64,000 nt of DNA from Arthrobacter pityocampae. Its GTDB lineage: Bacteria > Actinomycetota > Actinomycetes > Actinomycetales > Micrococcaceae. Shown here one piece after another: positions 44,164-52,883 of this stretch. The first letter of the stretch is position 1; every line of letters begins with the position of its first letter. Both the position numbers and the translations under genes were made by a program. The stretch is from the NCBI RefSeq assembly GCF_002927275.1, contig NZ_PRKW01000003.1:124001-188000 (forward strand), in the 5' to 3' direction. The notes below the pieces were generated by a model that was not told where the DNA came from, ran no database searches, and saw nothing but the letters and a program-made list of their open reading frames with translations.

Positions 44164-45075
44164 GTGAGTCCTTCAGCAGACGAGACCCCCGTACCCCACG
44201 ACCCCGCACCCGAGGCGCACTCCCCGACGGCGGATACCGGCATCAACCCCGACCCCCATCCGTGGCACCGCTACGTGGCGCTGGGAGACTCCTTCACCGA
44301 GGGCATCGGCGACCCCAACCCGGAGAGCATCGGGGGCAACCGGGGCTGGGCCGACCGCACCGCGGAGGAGCTGGCGCGGGGCCAGGCGGACTTCGCCTAC
44401 GCGAACCTCGCGGTGCGGGGGCGCCTGCTGCAGCAGATCATCGACCAGCAGGTGGACGCGGCCCTGGCCCTGCATCCGGACCTCGTCACCATCTCCGCCG
44501 GCGGCAACGACCTCCTGCGCCGTGGCGGGGACCCGGACCTGCTCGCCGAGAAGCTCGACCCCGTGGTGGGGACCCTTGCCGCATCGGGCGCGACCGTCGT
44601 CCTGCTCACCGGCCCCGACGTCCGCGAGACCGTCCTCGGGGGCGTCCGGGCGAAGACGGCCATCTACAACGAGAACCTCCGCACGATCGCCGCGCGGCAC
44701 GAAGCGGTCATCGGCGACATGTGGGCCCTGCGCCAGCTCACGAACCCGCAGATGTGGGATGCGGACCGGCTGCACTTCTCCCCCCTCGGGCACCACACCA
44801 TCGCGATGATGGTGCTCGACACCCTCGCCGTCCGGCACACCCTGCTGCCGCTGCAGCCCAAGGACCTGCCGGCACGGAAATGGCGGACGGCGCGGGCCGA
44901 GGACCTCGTGTGGGCACGCCAGCACCTCGTCCCCTGGGTTCTGCGGCGGCTCCGGCATCAGTCCTCGGGCGACGGCGTGACCGCGAAGCGCCTCGAGCCC
45001 GGGCCCATCTTCGGTCCGGGCATGCCGCCGGGCACCGCGGACCGGACCGAGGCGTCGGGCGCACACCTCGACTGA
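44164..45075 (+). CDS. SGNH/GDSL hydrolase
   Basis: 303 residues. Block I ALGDSFTEGIGD (catalytic Ser), block III SAGGNDLLR (Asn) and block V ADRLHFSPLGHHTI (Asp/His) are intact. A 35-residue Pro/Asp-rich N-terminus precedes them with no signal peptide, so the enzyme is probably cytoplasmic. Likely a lipase/esterase or deacetylase; substrate unknown. GTG start six bases after TACGCT with no Shine-Dalgarno: leaderless candidate. A strong terminator follows. Confidence 0.88.
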   Translation: MSPSADETPVPHDPAPEAHSPTADTGINPDPHPWHRYVALGDSFTEGIGDPNPESIGGNRGWADRTAEELARGQADFAYANLAVRGRLLQQIIDQQVDAALALHPDLVTISAGGNDLLRRGGDPDLLAEKLDPVVGTLAASGATVVLLTGPDVRETVLGGVRAKTAIYNENLRTIAARHEAVIGDMWALRQLTNPQMWDADRLHFSPLGHHTIAMMVLDTLAVRHTLLPLQPKDLPARKWRTARAEDLVWARQHLVPWVLRRLRHQSSGDGVTAKRLEPGPIFGPGMPPGTADRTEASGAHLD

Positions 45076-45094
45076 GACGCCCGCCGGGAGGACG

Positions 45095-45131
45095 GCAGGA
45101 ACCGGTCGGAGGGACTCCGACCGGTTCCTGC
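45095..45131. terminator. Bidirectional terminator
   Basis: 17-base-pair perfect stem (arms 45095-45111 and 45115-45131) with a 3-base loop between the SGNH hydrolase and the convergent 80-residue gene. Confidence 0.88.
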
Positions 45132-45165
45132 TGCTCCTTCGGGCGCGGGCGTCGCCGCCCCCTGC

Positions 45166-45408
45166 TCAGCTCTCGAGCGAGACCTCGCCGTTGGCCACGG
45201 CGTCGGCGCAGGCGCTGAGGTCGGGCCCGGGCTTGAAGTCCACGAACTGCGGCTGCAGTTTCTGGAAGAGGAACTCGTAGACCTCGTCGCGGGACTTCCC
45301 GTCCATCGTCTCCGCAGCCTCCTTGACGGCGCCCTGCAGTGCGCGGTCCGCGTCCAGCAGGATCTTGTCGCGGGCTTCCTGGTTCCAGCCGATGGTGCTC
45401 AGTTCCAT
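45166..45408 (-). CDS. Hypothetical 80-residue protein
   Basis: Small acidic protein, no family recognised. Largely helical: residues ~10-35 (EARDKILLDADRALQGAVKE) and ~41-58. GAGGAGC lies at good distance before the ATG, codon use fits the genome, and a strong terminator follows its stop, so I regard it as real. A palindrome-like TAAGCAGGCTTA lies 68 bases upstream (45475-45486). No signal peptide or membrane helix. Separate from the metX gene upstream by 110 bases. Confidence 0.7.
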   Translation of the reverse strand: MELSTIGWNQEARDKILLDADRALQGAVKEAAETMDGKSRDEVYEFLFQKLQPQFVDFKPGPDLSACADAVANGEVSLES

Positions 45409-45518
45409 GAACAGCTCCTCTTTCTTGCCGATCGATCCGTCCGGAGCCTTCGCCCGGCCGTGCCCGCCACGTGCTAAGCAGGCTTACTGCCAGCGTAGGC
45501 GCTCGGCGGGGCACTCGG

Positions 45519-46658
45519 CTACCGCGAGTAGAAGGCCGCCCGCAGCTGGTCGTCGAGCTGGTGGATCTGGGTGAGGAAGGCGTCGTGGCCCACGGGCGAG
45601 GAGATCAGGTGGACGGGGACGTCGCCGGGCAGTGCCGCCGCGAGCCGCTGCGACTGCCACGGGAAGTAGAGCCGGTCGGTGTCCACCGCGGCGATGAAGA
45701 ACTCCGATGCCGCCGCCCCCAGCGCGTCCTCCAGGCTTCCGCGCCCGCGCGCCGCGTCGTGGCTCATGAGCGCCTCCGTGAGGATCACGTAGCTGTTGGC
45801 GTCGAAGCGGTCCACGAGCTTGTCGGCCTGGTGGTCGAGATAGCTCTCCACCTGGTACCGGCCGCGGTCGGCGGGCAGGACGGACCCAAGGGGCCGCTCG
45901 GCGTCCTGCTCCGCGCGACCGAAGCGCGCCTCGAGTTCCTGCTCCGCGCGGTAGGTGATGTGCGCGATCCGCCGGGCGACCCCGAGGCCCGCCTCCGGAT
46001 GCGGGCCGTCGTAGTAGTCGCCGCCGCGGTAGGCGGGGTCGAGCCGGATGGCCTGCAGCTGTGCCTGGGCGAACGCTATCTGTTCGGCCGAACTGGCGGC
46101 ACTGCAGGCGATGACGGCGCACCGTTCCACGCGCTCCGGGAACATCAGGGCCCACTCGAGGGCGCGGGCCCCGCCCATCGACCCCCCGAGGACGGAGTGC
46201 CAGCGCCCGATGCCGAGCTGGTCGGCGAGCAGGCTCTCCGCGCGGACGGCGTCGCGGATGGTGACGAAGGGGAACCGTGCGCCCCATGGCGTGCCGTCGG
46301 GTGCGAGGCAGGCCGGCCCCGTCGAGCCGTAGCAGCCTCCCAGCATGTTGACGGAGACCACGAAGTAGCGGTCGGTGTCCACGGTGCGGCCGGGACCCAC
46401 GAGGGAGTCCCACCAGCCCTCCTCCTCCGCGTCCCCCCTGGCCACGTGCGAGCTGCCGGTCAGGGCGTGCTGCACGAGGACGGCGTTGGAGCCGTCCTCG
46501 TTCAACCGCCCCCAGGTCTCGAACGCCAGCCGGACGTCGGGCAGCTCACCGCCGGTCTCGAGGACCAGCGGCCCGATCGACCCGACGCGGAGCAGGCCGT
46601 CCCCGTGCGGTGCGTCGGCGGTCCTGGCGGGCAACGGGGCAGGAGGGTACGTGGTCAC
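45519..46658 (-). CDS. metX: Homoserine O-acetyltransferase
   Basis: 379 residues, alpha/beta hydrolase fold. The nucleophile elbow is LGGSMGGARALEWA, N-terminal LAFETWGRLNEDGSNAVLV and VQHALTGSSHV are family-typical, with the C-terminal SPVGHDAFL holding the catalytic His. Acetylates homoserine for direct sulfhydrylation. GTG start seven bases past the metY stop, so the two are one operon, under the SAM riboswitch. Confidence 0.95.
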   Translation of the reverse strand: MTTYPPAPLPARTADAPHGDGLLRVGSIGPLVLETGGELPDVRLAFETWGRLNEDGSNAVLVQHALTGSSHVARGDAEEEGWWDSLVGPGRTVDTDRYFVVSVNMLGGCYGSTGPACLAPDGTPWGARFPFVTIRDAVRAESLLADQLGIGRWHSVLGGSMGGARALEWALMFPERVERCAVIACSAASSAEQIAFAQAQLQAIRLDPAYRGGDYYDGPHPEAGLGVARRIAHITYRAEQELEARFGRAEQDAERPLGSVLPADRGRYQVESYLDHQADKLVDRFDANSYVILTEALMSHDAARGRGSLEDALGAAASEFFIAAVDTDRLYFPWQSQRLAAALPGDVPVHLISSPVGHDAFLTQIHQLDDQLRAAFYSR

Positions 46659-46664
46659 GAACGG

Positions 46665-47981
46665 TCAGGCTCCCTTGGCGGCGCGGAAGCCCGCGTCCAG
46701 GTCGGCGAGGATGTCGGCGATGTTCTCGAGGCCGACGGACAGCCGCACCAGGCCGGGCCGTACGCCGGCGGTGAGCTGCGCCTCCGCGCCGAGCTGGCTG
46801 TGCGTGGTCGAGGCGGGGTGGATGACCAGTGACCGGACATCGCCCACGTTCGCGACGTGCGAGTGCAGCTCGAGGCCGTCGACGAACCGCTTCCCCGCCT
46901 CCAGCCCGCCGACGATGTCGAAGCTGACGATCGCCCCGGTGCCCTTCGGCCCGTATCTCCGACCGCGGTCGTACCAGGGACTCGCGGGGAGTCCGGCGTA
47001 CGTGACGCGCTCGACGTCGTCGTGCCCCTCCAGCCACTCGGCGACCGCCTGCGCGTTCTCCACGTGGCGTTCCATGCGCAGGCTCAGGGTCTCGAGCCCC
47101 TGCGCGATGAGGAACGCGTTGAACGGGGAGACGGCCGAGCCGAGGTCGCGGAGCAGCTGCACGCGGGCCTTGAGGATGTATGCGAGGTTCGCGCCCAGGG
47201 CGCTGCCCACCCCGAGATCGCGGGCGTAGACGAGTCCCTGGTAGCTCTCGTCGGGCGTGTTGAAGCCCGGGAACCGCTCGGGGTACCGCGCGTAGTCGAA
47301 GGTGCCGGAGTCCACGATGACCCCGGCGATGGCGTTGCCGTGCCCGCCGAGGTACTTGGTGGCCGAGTGCACCACGACGTCCGCACCCCATTCGATGGGC
47401 CGGATCAGGTACGGGGTGGCCAGCGTGTTGTCGACGACGAGCGGGATGCCGTACTCGTGGGCGACGGCGCTGATGCCCTCGACGTCGAGGACGTCCTGCC
47501 GGGGGTTGGAGACCACCTCGCCGAAGAAGAGCTTGGTGTTCGGCCGGAGCGCGGCGCGCCACTGGTCGAGGTCGTCGGGGTCCTCGACGAACGTCGTCTC
47601 GATCCCGTACTTCTTCAGCGTGTGCCGGAAGAGGTTGTAGGTACCGCCGTAGAGGCTGGGGCTGGCCACGATGTGGTCCCCCGCCTCCGCGACGTTCAGC
47701 ACCGCGAAGGTGCTGGCGGCCTGGCCGGACGCCAGCAGCAGGGCACCGACGCCACCCTCGAGGCTCGCGATGCGCGTTTCCACGACCTCCTGTGTCGGGT
47801 TCCCGATCCGCGTGTAGATGGGCGCCAGTTCCGTCAGGGAGAACCGGTTCGCGGCGCTCTCCGCGCTCGGGAAGACGAACGACGACGTCTGGTAGATGGG
47901 CAGCGCACGCGCCCCGGTGACGGCATCCGGCACCTGGCCGGCATGGATCTGGCGTGTTTCAAAGGACCAATCGTTGGACAT
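46665..47981 (-). CDS. metY: O-acetylhomoserine sulfhydrylase
   Basis: 438 residues, PLP-dependent Cys/Met enzyme. Recognised by FETRQIHAGQVPD, PIYQTSSFVF, the PLP-lysine in VHSATKYLGGHGNA and SLRMERHVENAQAVAEWL. Makes homocysteine from O-acetylhomoserine and sulfide. Start at MSNDWSFE with AGAGGGAGC upstream; the further in-frame reading lies inside the riboswitch and is rejected. First gene of metY-metX. Confidence 0.95.
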   Translation of the reverse strand: MSNDWSFETRQIHAGQVPDAVTGARALPIYQTSSFVFPSAESAANRFSLTELAPIYTRIGNPTQEVVETRIASLEGGVGALLLASGQAASTFAVLNVAEAGDHIVASPSLYGGTYNLFRHTLKKYGIETTFVEDPDDLDQWRAALRPNTKLFFGEVVSNPRQDVLDVEGISAVAHEYGIPLVVDNTLATPYLIRPIEWGADVVVHSATKYLGGHGNAIAGVIVDSGTFDYARYPERFPGFNTPDESYQGLVYARDLGVGSALGANLAYILKARVQLLRDLGSAVSPFNAFLIAQGLETLSLRMERHVENAQAVAEWLEGHDDVERVTYAGLPASPWYDRGRRYGPKGTGAIVSFDIVGGLEAGKRFVDGLELHSHVANVGDVRSLVIHPASTTHSQLGAEAQLTAGVRPGLVRLSVGLENIADILADLDAGFRAAKGA

Positions 47982-48054
47982 GGTGCTCCCTCTGATCAGG
48001 GGCTCCGCCTGTCCGGCTCCCGCCGGCGGACGCCGCTCCAGGAGACCGGACCCC

Positions 48055-48180
48055 GCAGGAGCCCGCGCTTGAACGGCGCCGATGAGACGCCGGACCTGGT
48101 CTTCACCCGGGGCACCCCACCGCGGTTGGAGGGTTGCCGGCCAGCAAGCCGGGGCTGTGTGCTGGCACTCATGACCTGAC
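48055..48180 (-). ncRNA. SAM-IV riboswitch (metY leader)
   Basis: Minus strand 48176 to 48098 forms the SAM core: GGTC pairs with GACC at the base, with GAGTGCCAGC, CCCCGGCTTGCTGG, then CCGGCAACCCTCC and GGGGTGCCCCGGGTGA in the order of the actinobacterial SAM-IV class. A downstream helix (GGCGTC... to about 48060) fits the extra P-helices of this class. It ends ~75 bases before metY. Binding SAM should lower metY-metX expression; a following GC-rich region with GTCCGG/CCGGAC arms may act as the expression platform. Confidence 0.9.
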
Positions 48181-48281
48181 TTCATGAAAGCCGATCAGGA
48201 CGGATCCGGCAACCGTGTGACCCTCCGTGAAGCAGCCCGCGGACGCACCCGCGATGCGGCTCGCGAGCGGCCGTTCGGGAG

Positions 48282-48300
48282 TAAGGCAAGCCTTAGTCGA
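48282..48300. promoter_or_regulatory. DtxR/IdeR-like iron box (weak)
   Basis: TAAGGCAAGCCTTA (48282-48295) is a perfect 6-2-6 palindrome; against the 19-base DtxR consensus the window 48282-48300 agrees at about 14 positions, with the right end poor. It lies ~37 bases upstream of the VOC gene and ~106 bases outside the riboswitch of the divergent metY. Confidence 0.4.
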
Positions 48301-48331
48301 GACCCACATCACTTAGTGCCAAGATAGCCGC

Positions 48332-48973
48332 ATGCGTCTGGACCATGTATCTTATGCCTGCGAACCCGATGGACTTGCCGCGACGGCCGAGCGGATCTCG
48401 GCCAAGCTCGGTGTGGAGCCGGTGAAGGGTGGTGTGCACCCCCGCTTCGGCACCCGCAACATGATCTTCCCCCTGGTCAACGGCCAGTACCTGGAGGTCG
48501 TCGAGGTGCTCAACCACCCGGCGTCGGACAAGGCCCCGTTCGGCCAGGCCGTGCGCGCCCGCTCAGAAGCCGGCGGCGGCTGGATGGGCTGGTGCGTCGC
48601 CGTCGACGATCTCGCGCCGTTCGAGGAGCGCCTCGGGCGCAGCGCCGTCCCCGGCAACCGGAAGTTCCCGGACGGCCAGGAGCTCACCTGGCAGCAGATC
48701 GGCATCAAGGGGCTCATCGCGGACCCTCAGGTCCCCTACCTGCTGCGCTGGGACGACGGCACGGAGGAGCTCCACCCCTCGAAGGCGCGCCCCGCCTCGG
48801 TGAAGCTGGACTGCCTGACCATCGCCGGCTCGTCCGAGCGGGTGACCGACTGGCTCGGGACGGACGTCGAGAAGACCCTCGACGACGTGCAGGTCCAGTG
48901 GATCGCCCCCAACGGGACGCCCGGCGTCATGTCGGTGACGTTCGAGACCGACAACGGGCGCGTCGAGATCTAG
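48332..48973 (+). CDS. VOC / glyoxalase-like protein
   Basis: 213 residues, glyoxalase_3-like: an N-terminal MRLDHVSYACEPDGLAATAE with the first metal-ligand-type His, then GGVHPRFGTRNMIFPLVNG, a second vicinal half from ~95 (WMGWCVAVDDL). Family members are metal-dependent lyases, dioxygenases or binding proteins; no substrate indicated. CAAGAT lies six bases before the ATG without a Shine-Dalgarno. Its stop overlaps that of the convergent DUF1540 gene in CTAG. Confidence 0.82.
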   Translation: MRLDHVSYACEPDGLAATAERISAKLGVEPVKGGVHPRFGTRNMIFPLVNGQYLEVVEVLNHPASDKAPFGQAVRARSEAGGGWMGWCVAVDDLAPFEERLGRSAVPGNRKFPDGQELTWQQIGIKGLIADPQVPYLLRWDDGTEELHPSKARPASVKLDCLTIAGSSERVTDWLGTDVEKTLDDVQVQWIAPNGTPGVMSVTFETDNGRVEI

Positions 48974-49257
48974 CTGTGCGTGTAGGTGAGGCAGTCGGCG
49001 GCGTCCGCGCCGGGCCCCACCTTCACCGCCGGCGCACTGCACAGCAGGTCATGGTTGAAGGTGCACTCAAAGCGCTGGCACGCGCCTACATGCGCGATCA
49101 CCTTCGGCAGACCGCCGGTGGCGGACGTGTCGATGAACGTGGCGCAGGTGGCGTGCTCCTCGGTGCCGGACACCGTGATGGCGACGGCCGTACAGCCGTC
49201 GTGGTTGAACGAGCAGTTGTGGACAGTGCACTCAGAGACGTTGGTGACGACGGTCAT
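48970..49257 (-). CDS. Two-copy DUF1540 cysteine-rich protein
   Basis: 95 residues with two Cys-rich units: SECTVHNCSFNHDGCTA (~8-24) ending in ATCATF, and GACQRFECTFNHDLLCSAPA (~58-77) ending in ADCLTY. Each has the C-x4-C-x5-C-and-late-C spacing of DUF1540, suggesting a small metal-binding knuckle in tandem. AGGAGGAACC before the ATG is very strong. A 9-base-pair hairpin lies in the leader (49297-49327). Convergent with the VOC gene; the CTAG at 48970-48973 serves as stop on both strands. Confidence 0.85.
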   Translation of the reverse strand: MTVVTNVSECTVHNCSFNHDGCTAVAITVSGTEEHATCATFIDTSATGGLPKVIAHVGACQRFECTFNHDLLCSAPAVKVGPGADAADCLTYTHS

Positions 49258-49296
49258 GGTTCCTCCTGGCGGGTCCGACGGGGCCCCGGTGCCGGT

Positions 49297-49327
49297 GCCC
49301 CGGTGGTGCATACCGTAGCACCGGGGC
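49297..49327 (-). other. Hairpin in the DUF1540 leader
   Basis: GCCCCGGTG (49297-49305) pairs with CACCGGGGC (49319-49327) around a 13-base loop, 40 bases upstream of the DUF1540 start; function unknown. Confidence 0.4.
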
Positions 49328-49391
49328 CTCCGATCATTTGAGTCATGATTCCGGTGCGTAAAGGAGGCGACGAGCGTCCCGTTCCCGCTCG

Positions 49392-50195
49392 TCACGTGCC
49401 GAGGTCGAGGACCGGACCGAGCAGCGCATAGCCGACGAAGCCGGTGATGTCGATCAGGGCGTGCGCGATCACCAGCGGCATCACCCGGCGTGTGCGGGCG
49501 TAGAACCAGGCGAAGAGCAGGCCCATCAGGACGTTCCCGATGAACGGCCCGAACCCCTGGTAGAGGTGGTAGCTGCCCCGGAGGAGGGCACTGGTGATGA
49601 TGATCGCCGGCGTGGACCACCCGAGGTGGCGTAGCCGGATGAACAGGTAACCCACCACGATGACCTCCTCGAGCACCGCATGCCGGAGGGCGGAGAGGAC
49701 GAGCACGGGGACGGTCCACCAGTAGTCGTCGAGCGCGGCCGGCACGAGCGCCGTCGTGATCCCGAGCGCGCGGCCCCCCGTGTACACGCCGATCGTGCCG
49801 ACGGCGATGATCGCCGCGAGGCCCACCCCGGCACCGATGGTGCGCAGCGGCTGGTCGAAGGTCAGGCCGAGTTGCCGGACGGCCGAGACGCCGGTCCCGC
49901 TGAGCAGGAACAGGACGAGGGCCACGGGCATCAGCGCGAAGCCGATGTCCAGGAGCTGGTAGGCGAGGTCGAAGTACTCGCGCTCGTTGAGCACAGGGTT
50001 CAGGGTGGTGGTCTGCCCGGCGAGGGGCCCGCGCGTCAGTTTGTCCGCCAGGCTCATCGCGGCGTACACGCCGGACTGCCCGAGGGAGAGCCCGAGGACG
50101 ATCAGCACTTCGGCGGTGATCCGCCGCGGCGACGGCGGGGCCGCGGGGGCATCGCCTGCGGGCGGGGCGGCGGAGGACGAGGATCCGGCAGTCAT
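49392..50195 (-). CDS. CPBP-family intramembrane protein
   Basis: 267 residues, about seven to eight helices. The CPBP (Rce1-like) region is LEEVIVVGYLFIRLRHLGW with the Glu pair, RGSYHLYQGFGPFIGN with a His and HALIDITGF with another. The usual EExxxR has Val in place of Arg, a variant seen in this actinobacterial subgroup. May be a protease or bacteriocin-type self-protection protein; unknown. CAGGAT sits six bases before the ATG and no Shine-Dalgarno: leaderless candidate. A 25-residue Ala/Pro/Ser N-terminus precedes the membrane part. Confidence 0.85.
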   Translation of the reverse strand: MTAGSSSSAAPPAGDAPAAPPSPRRITAEVLIVLGLSLGQSGVYAAMSLADKLTRGPLAGQTTTLNPVLNEREYFDLAYQLLDIGFALMPVALVLFLLSGTGVSAVRQLGLTFDQPLRTIGAGVGLAAIIAVGTIGVYTGGRALGITTALVPAALDDYWWTVPVLVLSALRHAVLEEVIVVGYLFIRLRHLGWSTPAIIITSALLRGSYHLYQGFGPFIGNVLMGLLFAWFYARTRRVMPLVIAHALIDITGFVGYALLGPVLDLGT

Positions 50196-50237
50196 GCCGC
50201 TATCCTGCCAGCGGATCCCGTGGAGCTCCCAGCCCGG

Positions 50238-51440
50238 CTACCGGACGCGCGTGCCCGCCCGCCAGACGGCGTGCACGAGCGGCATGCCCGGCCGGTATGC
50301 CAGGTGCGCGGCCGACGGCGCGTCCAGCAGCTGCAGGTCCGCGCGGTGCCCGACGGCGAGGGACCCCACGGCGCGGAGGCCGTCGGCGTCGTCGCCCGTG
50401 TGGCGGCGCAGGGCGAGGGCTCCGCCGTGGGTGGCGGCGCGGACCGCCTCGTGGACCGTCAGCCCCATCTGCAGGACGGCGGTGGCGACGCAGAAGGCCA
50501 TGGAGCTCGTGTAGGAGGTGCCGGGATTGCAGTTGCTCGCCAGGGCGATCCGCGCGCCGGCGTCGAGCAGCCGCCGCGCGGGCGGGAACGGCTGCCGGGT
50601 GGAGAGGTCGCAGGCGGGCAGGCACGTGGCGACCGTCCCCGGCACGCCGTCGTCGTCGGGTCCCGCCCAGGTGGCGGTAAGGGCGTCGACGTCGGCGTCG
50701 GAGAGGTGGTTCACGTGGTCGACGCTCGCGGCGCCGACCTCGACGGCGAGCGCGACGCCGGCGCCCGGCCCGAGCTGGTTACCGTGCACGCGCAGGCCGA
50801 GGCCGGCGGCGGCGCAGGCCGTGAGGACGCGGCGGGACTGCTCCGCCGTGAAGGCGCCGGTCTCGCAGAAGACGTCGGCCCAGCGGACGTACGGGCGGAC
50901 GGCGTCGAGCATCGGCCCGCACACGAGGTCGGTATAGGCCTCGGCGTCCTCCCCCGCCGGGACGAGGTGCGCGCCGAGGAACGTGACCTCGTCCACCACG
51001 CCCGCCGCGATCCGCGCGCTGCGGGCCTCCTGCGCGACGTCGAGGCCGTACCCGGTCTTCGTCTCGAGGTAGGTGGTCCCGCCGGCGGCGGCCTCGGCGA
51101 CGCGGGCGAGCAGGAGCCGTGTGAGGTCGTAGTCCCCGGCGGCGCGCGTCGCCGCCACCGTGGTCGCGATGCCGCCGGCGGCGTACGTCTCCCCCGCCAT
51201 CCGGGCCTCGAACTCGGCCGTCCGGTCCCCGGCGAACACGAGGTGCGTGTGGCTGTCCACCCAGCCGGGCAGCCCCGCACGGCCGCCGGCGTCGTACCGA
51301 TCGTCCGCCGCCGGGGCCCGGGCGGCCGGTCCGATCCAGCTGATCCGCTCCCCCTCGAGGACCAGGGCGGCGTCCCGCAGCACGGCGGCGTCGGCGTCCT
51401 GCGTCATCAGTTCGCCGATGTTCGTGACGAGCAGGGACAT
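50238..51440 (-). CDS. hutI: Imidazolonepropionase
   Basis: 400 residues, amidohydrolase fold. Metal motif [14 protein letters not shown], then [31 protein letters not shown] and SNCNPGTSY, all HutI marks. Hydrolyses imidazolonepropionate to N-formimino-L-glutamate. Start overlaps the hutF stop by one base (TGATG). Last gene of the iclR-hutU-M20-hutF-hutI operon. Confidence 0.95.
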   Translation of the reverse strand: MSLLVTNIGELMTQDADAAVLRDAALVLEGERISWIGPAARAPAADDRYDAGGRAGLPGWVDSHTHLVFAGDRTAEFEARMAGETYAAGGIATTVAATRAAGDYDLTRLLLARVAEAAAGGTTYLETKTGYGLDVAQEARSARIAAGVVDEVTFLGAHLVPAGEDAEAYTDLVCGPMLDAVRPYVRWADVFCETGAFTAEQSRRVLTACAAAGLGLRVHGNQLGPGAGVALAVEVGAASVDHVNHLSDADVDALTATWAGPDDDGVPGTVATCLPACDLSTRQPFPPARRLLDAGARIALASNCNPGTSYTSSMAFCVATAVLQMGLTVHEAVRAATHGGALALRRHTGDDADGLRAVGSLAVGHRADLQLLDAPSAAHLAYRPGMPLVHAVWRAGTRVR

Positions 51441-52870
51441 CAGTGCTGCTCCCAGGGCTGGGTGTACCAGGTCGCCGTGCTCGCGGGATCGTTGCGGGCG
51501 TTCGCTGCGTCGTCGAGGCGTGCGATGGCCGCGGCCAGCAGGGGGCCGGGGGCACCGAGGGTCGCGTGGACGCCGTCGCGCGCCGTCAGCACTCCCCCGA
51601 CGACGACGCCGGTGACGTCCTGCGCCGTCGCCGTGTACGCGAGCTGCTCCCAGGAGGAGCCGGCCGTCCGGGCCGTGTGCGGGTCGACGGCCATGACGTC
51701 GGCGGCCAGGCCCGGACTGAACCCGGCACCGCGCCGTCCCTGCGCGGCGGCCCCGCCGAGGGACGCGATGCCGTGCAGCCGCTCCGGATCGACCTGGCCC
51801 CGCCGTCCGGTGCGCAGGCGCTCCCCGTGTTCGAGCGCCCGCATCTCCAGCCACGGATCGACGACGGCGTGCTGGTCCGAACCGAGCGCCAGCGACACCC
51901 CGGCGTCGAGGAGGTCCCCGGCCGGCCCGAGCCCGTCCGCGAGGTCCGCCTCCGTGGTGGGGCAGAGGACGGCGCTCGCCCCGGCGTCGCCGAGGAGCCC
52001 GAGGTCGCGCTCCGTGACGTGGGTGGCGTGCACGGCGGACAGGCGTCCGGTGACGAGCCCGTGCCGGGAGAGCAGCTCCGTGGGGGTGCAGCCGGTGGCG
52101 GCGAGGCAGTCCTCGTTCTCGGCCGGCTGCTCGGAGAGGTGGACGTGCAGGGGCACCTCCGGTGGCAGGTGCTGTGCGATCACGGCGAGGTCCCGCTCCG
52201 GCACCGCGCGGACGGAGTGGAGGGCCGCGCCGACCGTCACCTGGTGCGCGGGGTACCGCGAGGAGACCGCGGTGCGCAGCGCTGCGAGCCGGGCGAGCCA
52301 CCGCTCCGCGGTCCCGTCGGAGAAGCGGCTCCGGTCCGCCCCGAGCGGCGTCCCGAACCCGCCCGCGAGATAGCAGGTGTCGAGCAGCGTCAGCCGGATG
52401 CCCGCCTGGACGGCCGCCCGGGCGAGGGCCAGCTCCATGGCGTGCGGCCCGTCGGCGTCGCTGTCCTCGGACCCCTGCCCGTACGGGGTGCCGTCGGGGC
52501 GGTGGTGCACGTAGTGGAACTCGGCGACGCTCGTCCACCCCGCCACCACCATCTCGGCGTACACCGCGGTGGCGAGCTCCTCGTACAGGGCCGGGGTCAG
52601 GGCGGCCGCCGCGCGGTACATCGTCTCCCGCCACGTCCAGAACGTCCCGCCACGATCATGGGTGCGCCCGCGCAGGGCACGGTGGAACGCGTGCGAGTGC
52701 GCATTGGCGGCGGCGGGGAACACGACGCCGCGCAGGACGACGTCGCCCACCCGCGCCGGGACGCCCGGCAGCACGGAGGCGGCCAGCCCGGCGTCGGTAA
52801 CCTCGATGCGGACCGCGTCCGCGATGCCCTCGGCTCCCAGCCACGCGTGCTCGCACCAGACGCCCTTCAT
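51440..52870 (-). CDS. hutF: Formimidoylglutamate deiminase
   Basis: 476 residues, amidohydrolase. N-terminal [11 protein letters not shown], metal motif [40 protein letters not shown] and [17 protein letters not shown] are typical of HutF. Converts N-formimidoylglutamate to N-formylglutamate and ammonia, so this cluster uses the five-step route. 13 bases downstream of the M20 hydrolase gene. Confidence 0.94.
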   Translation of the reverse strand: MKGVWCEHAWLGAEGIADAVRIEVTDAGLAASVLPGVPARVGDVVLRGVVFPAAANAHSHAFHRALRGRTHDRGGTFWTWRETMYRAAAALTPALYEELATAVYAEMVVAGWTSVAEFHYVHHRPDGTPYGQGSEDSDADGPHAMELALARAAVQAGIRLTLLDTCYLAGGFGTPLGADRSRFSDGTAERWLARLAALRTAVSSRYPAHQVTVGAALHSVRAVPERDLAVIAQHLPPEVPLHVHLSEQPAENEDCLAATGCTPTELLSRHGLVTGRLSAVHATHVTERDLGLLGDAGASAVLCPTTEADLADGLGPAGDLLDAGVSLALGSDQHAVVDPWLEMRALEHGERLRTGRRGQVDPERLHGIASLGGAAAQGRRGAGFSPGLAADVMAVDPHTARTAGSSWEQLAYTATAQDVTGVVVGGVLTARDGVHATLGAPGPLLAAAIARLDDAANARNDPASTATWYTQPWEQH

Positions 52871-52883
52871 GGGAAGGGGCCGA

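Noticed and set aside
45475-45486. TAAGCAGGCTTA before the 80-residue gene as an iron box
   Set aside because: Only one half agrees with the DtxR consensus.
47982-48185. 68-codon N-terminal extension of metY
   Set aside because: It reads through the SAM-IV riboswitch; MSNDWSFE has the Shine-Dalgarno and matches homologue N-termini.
49680-52373. 897-codon plus-strand frame opposite the CPBP and hutI/hutF genes
   Set aside because: Shadow of conserved enzymes with no recognisable motif or ribosome site.
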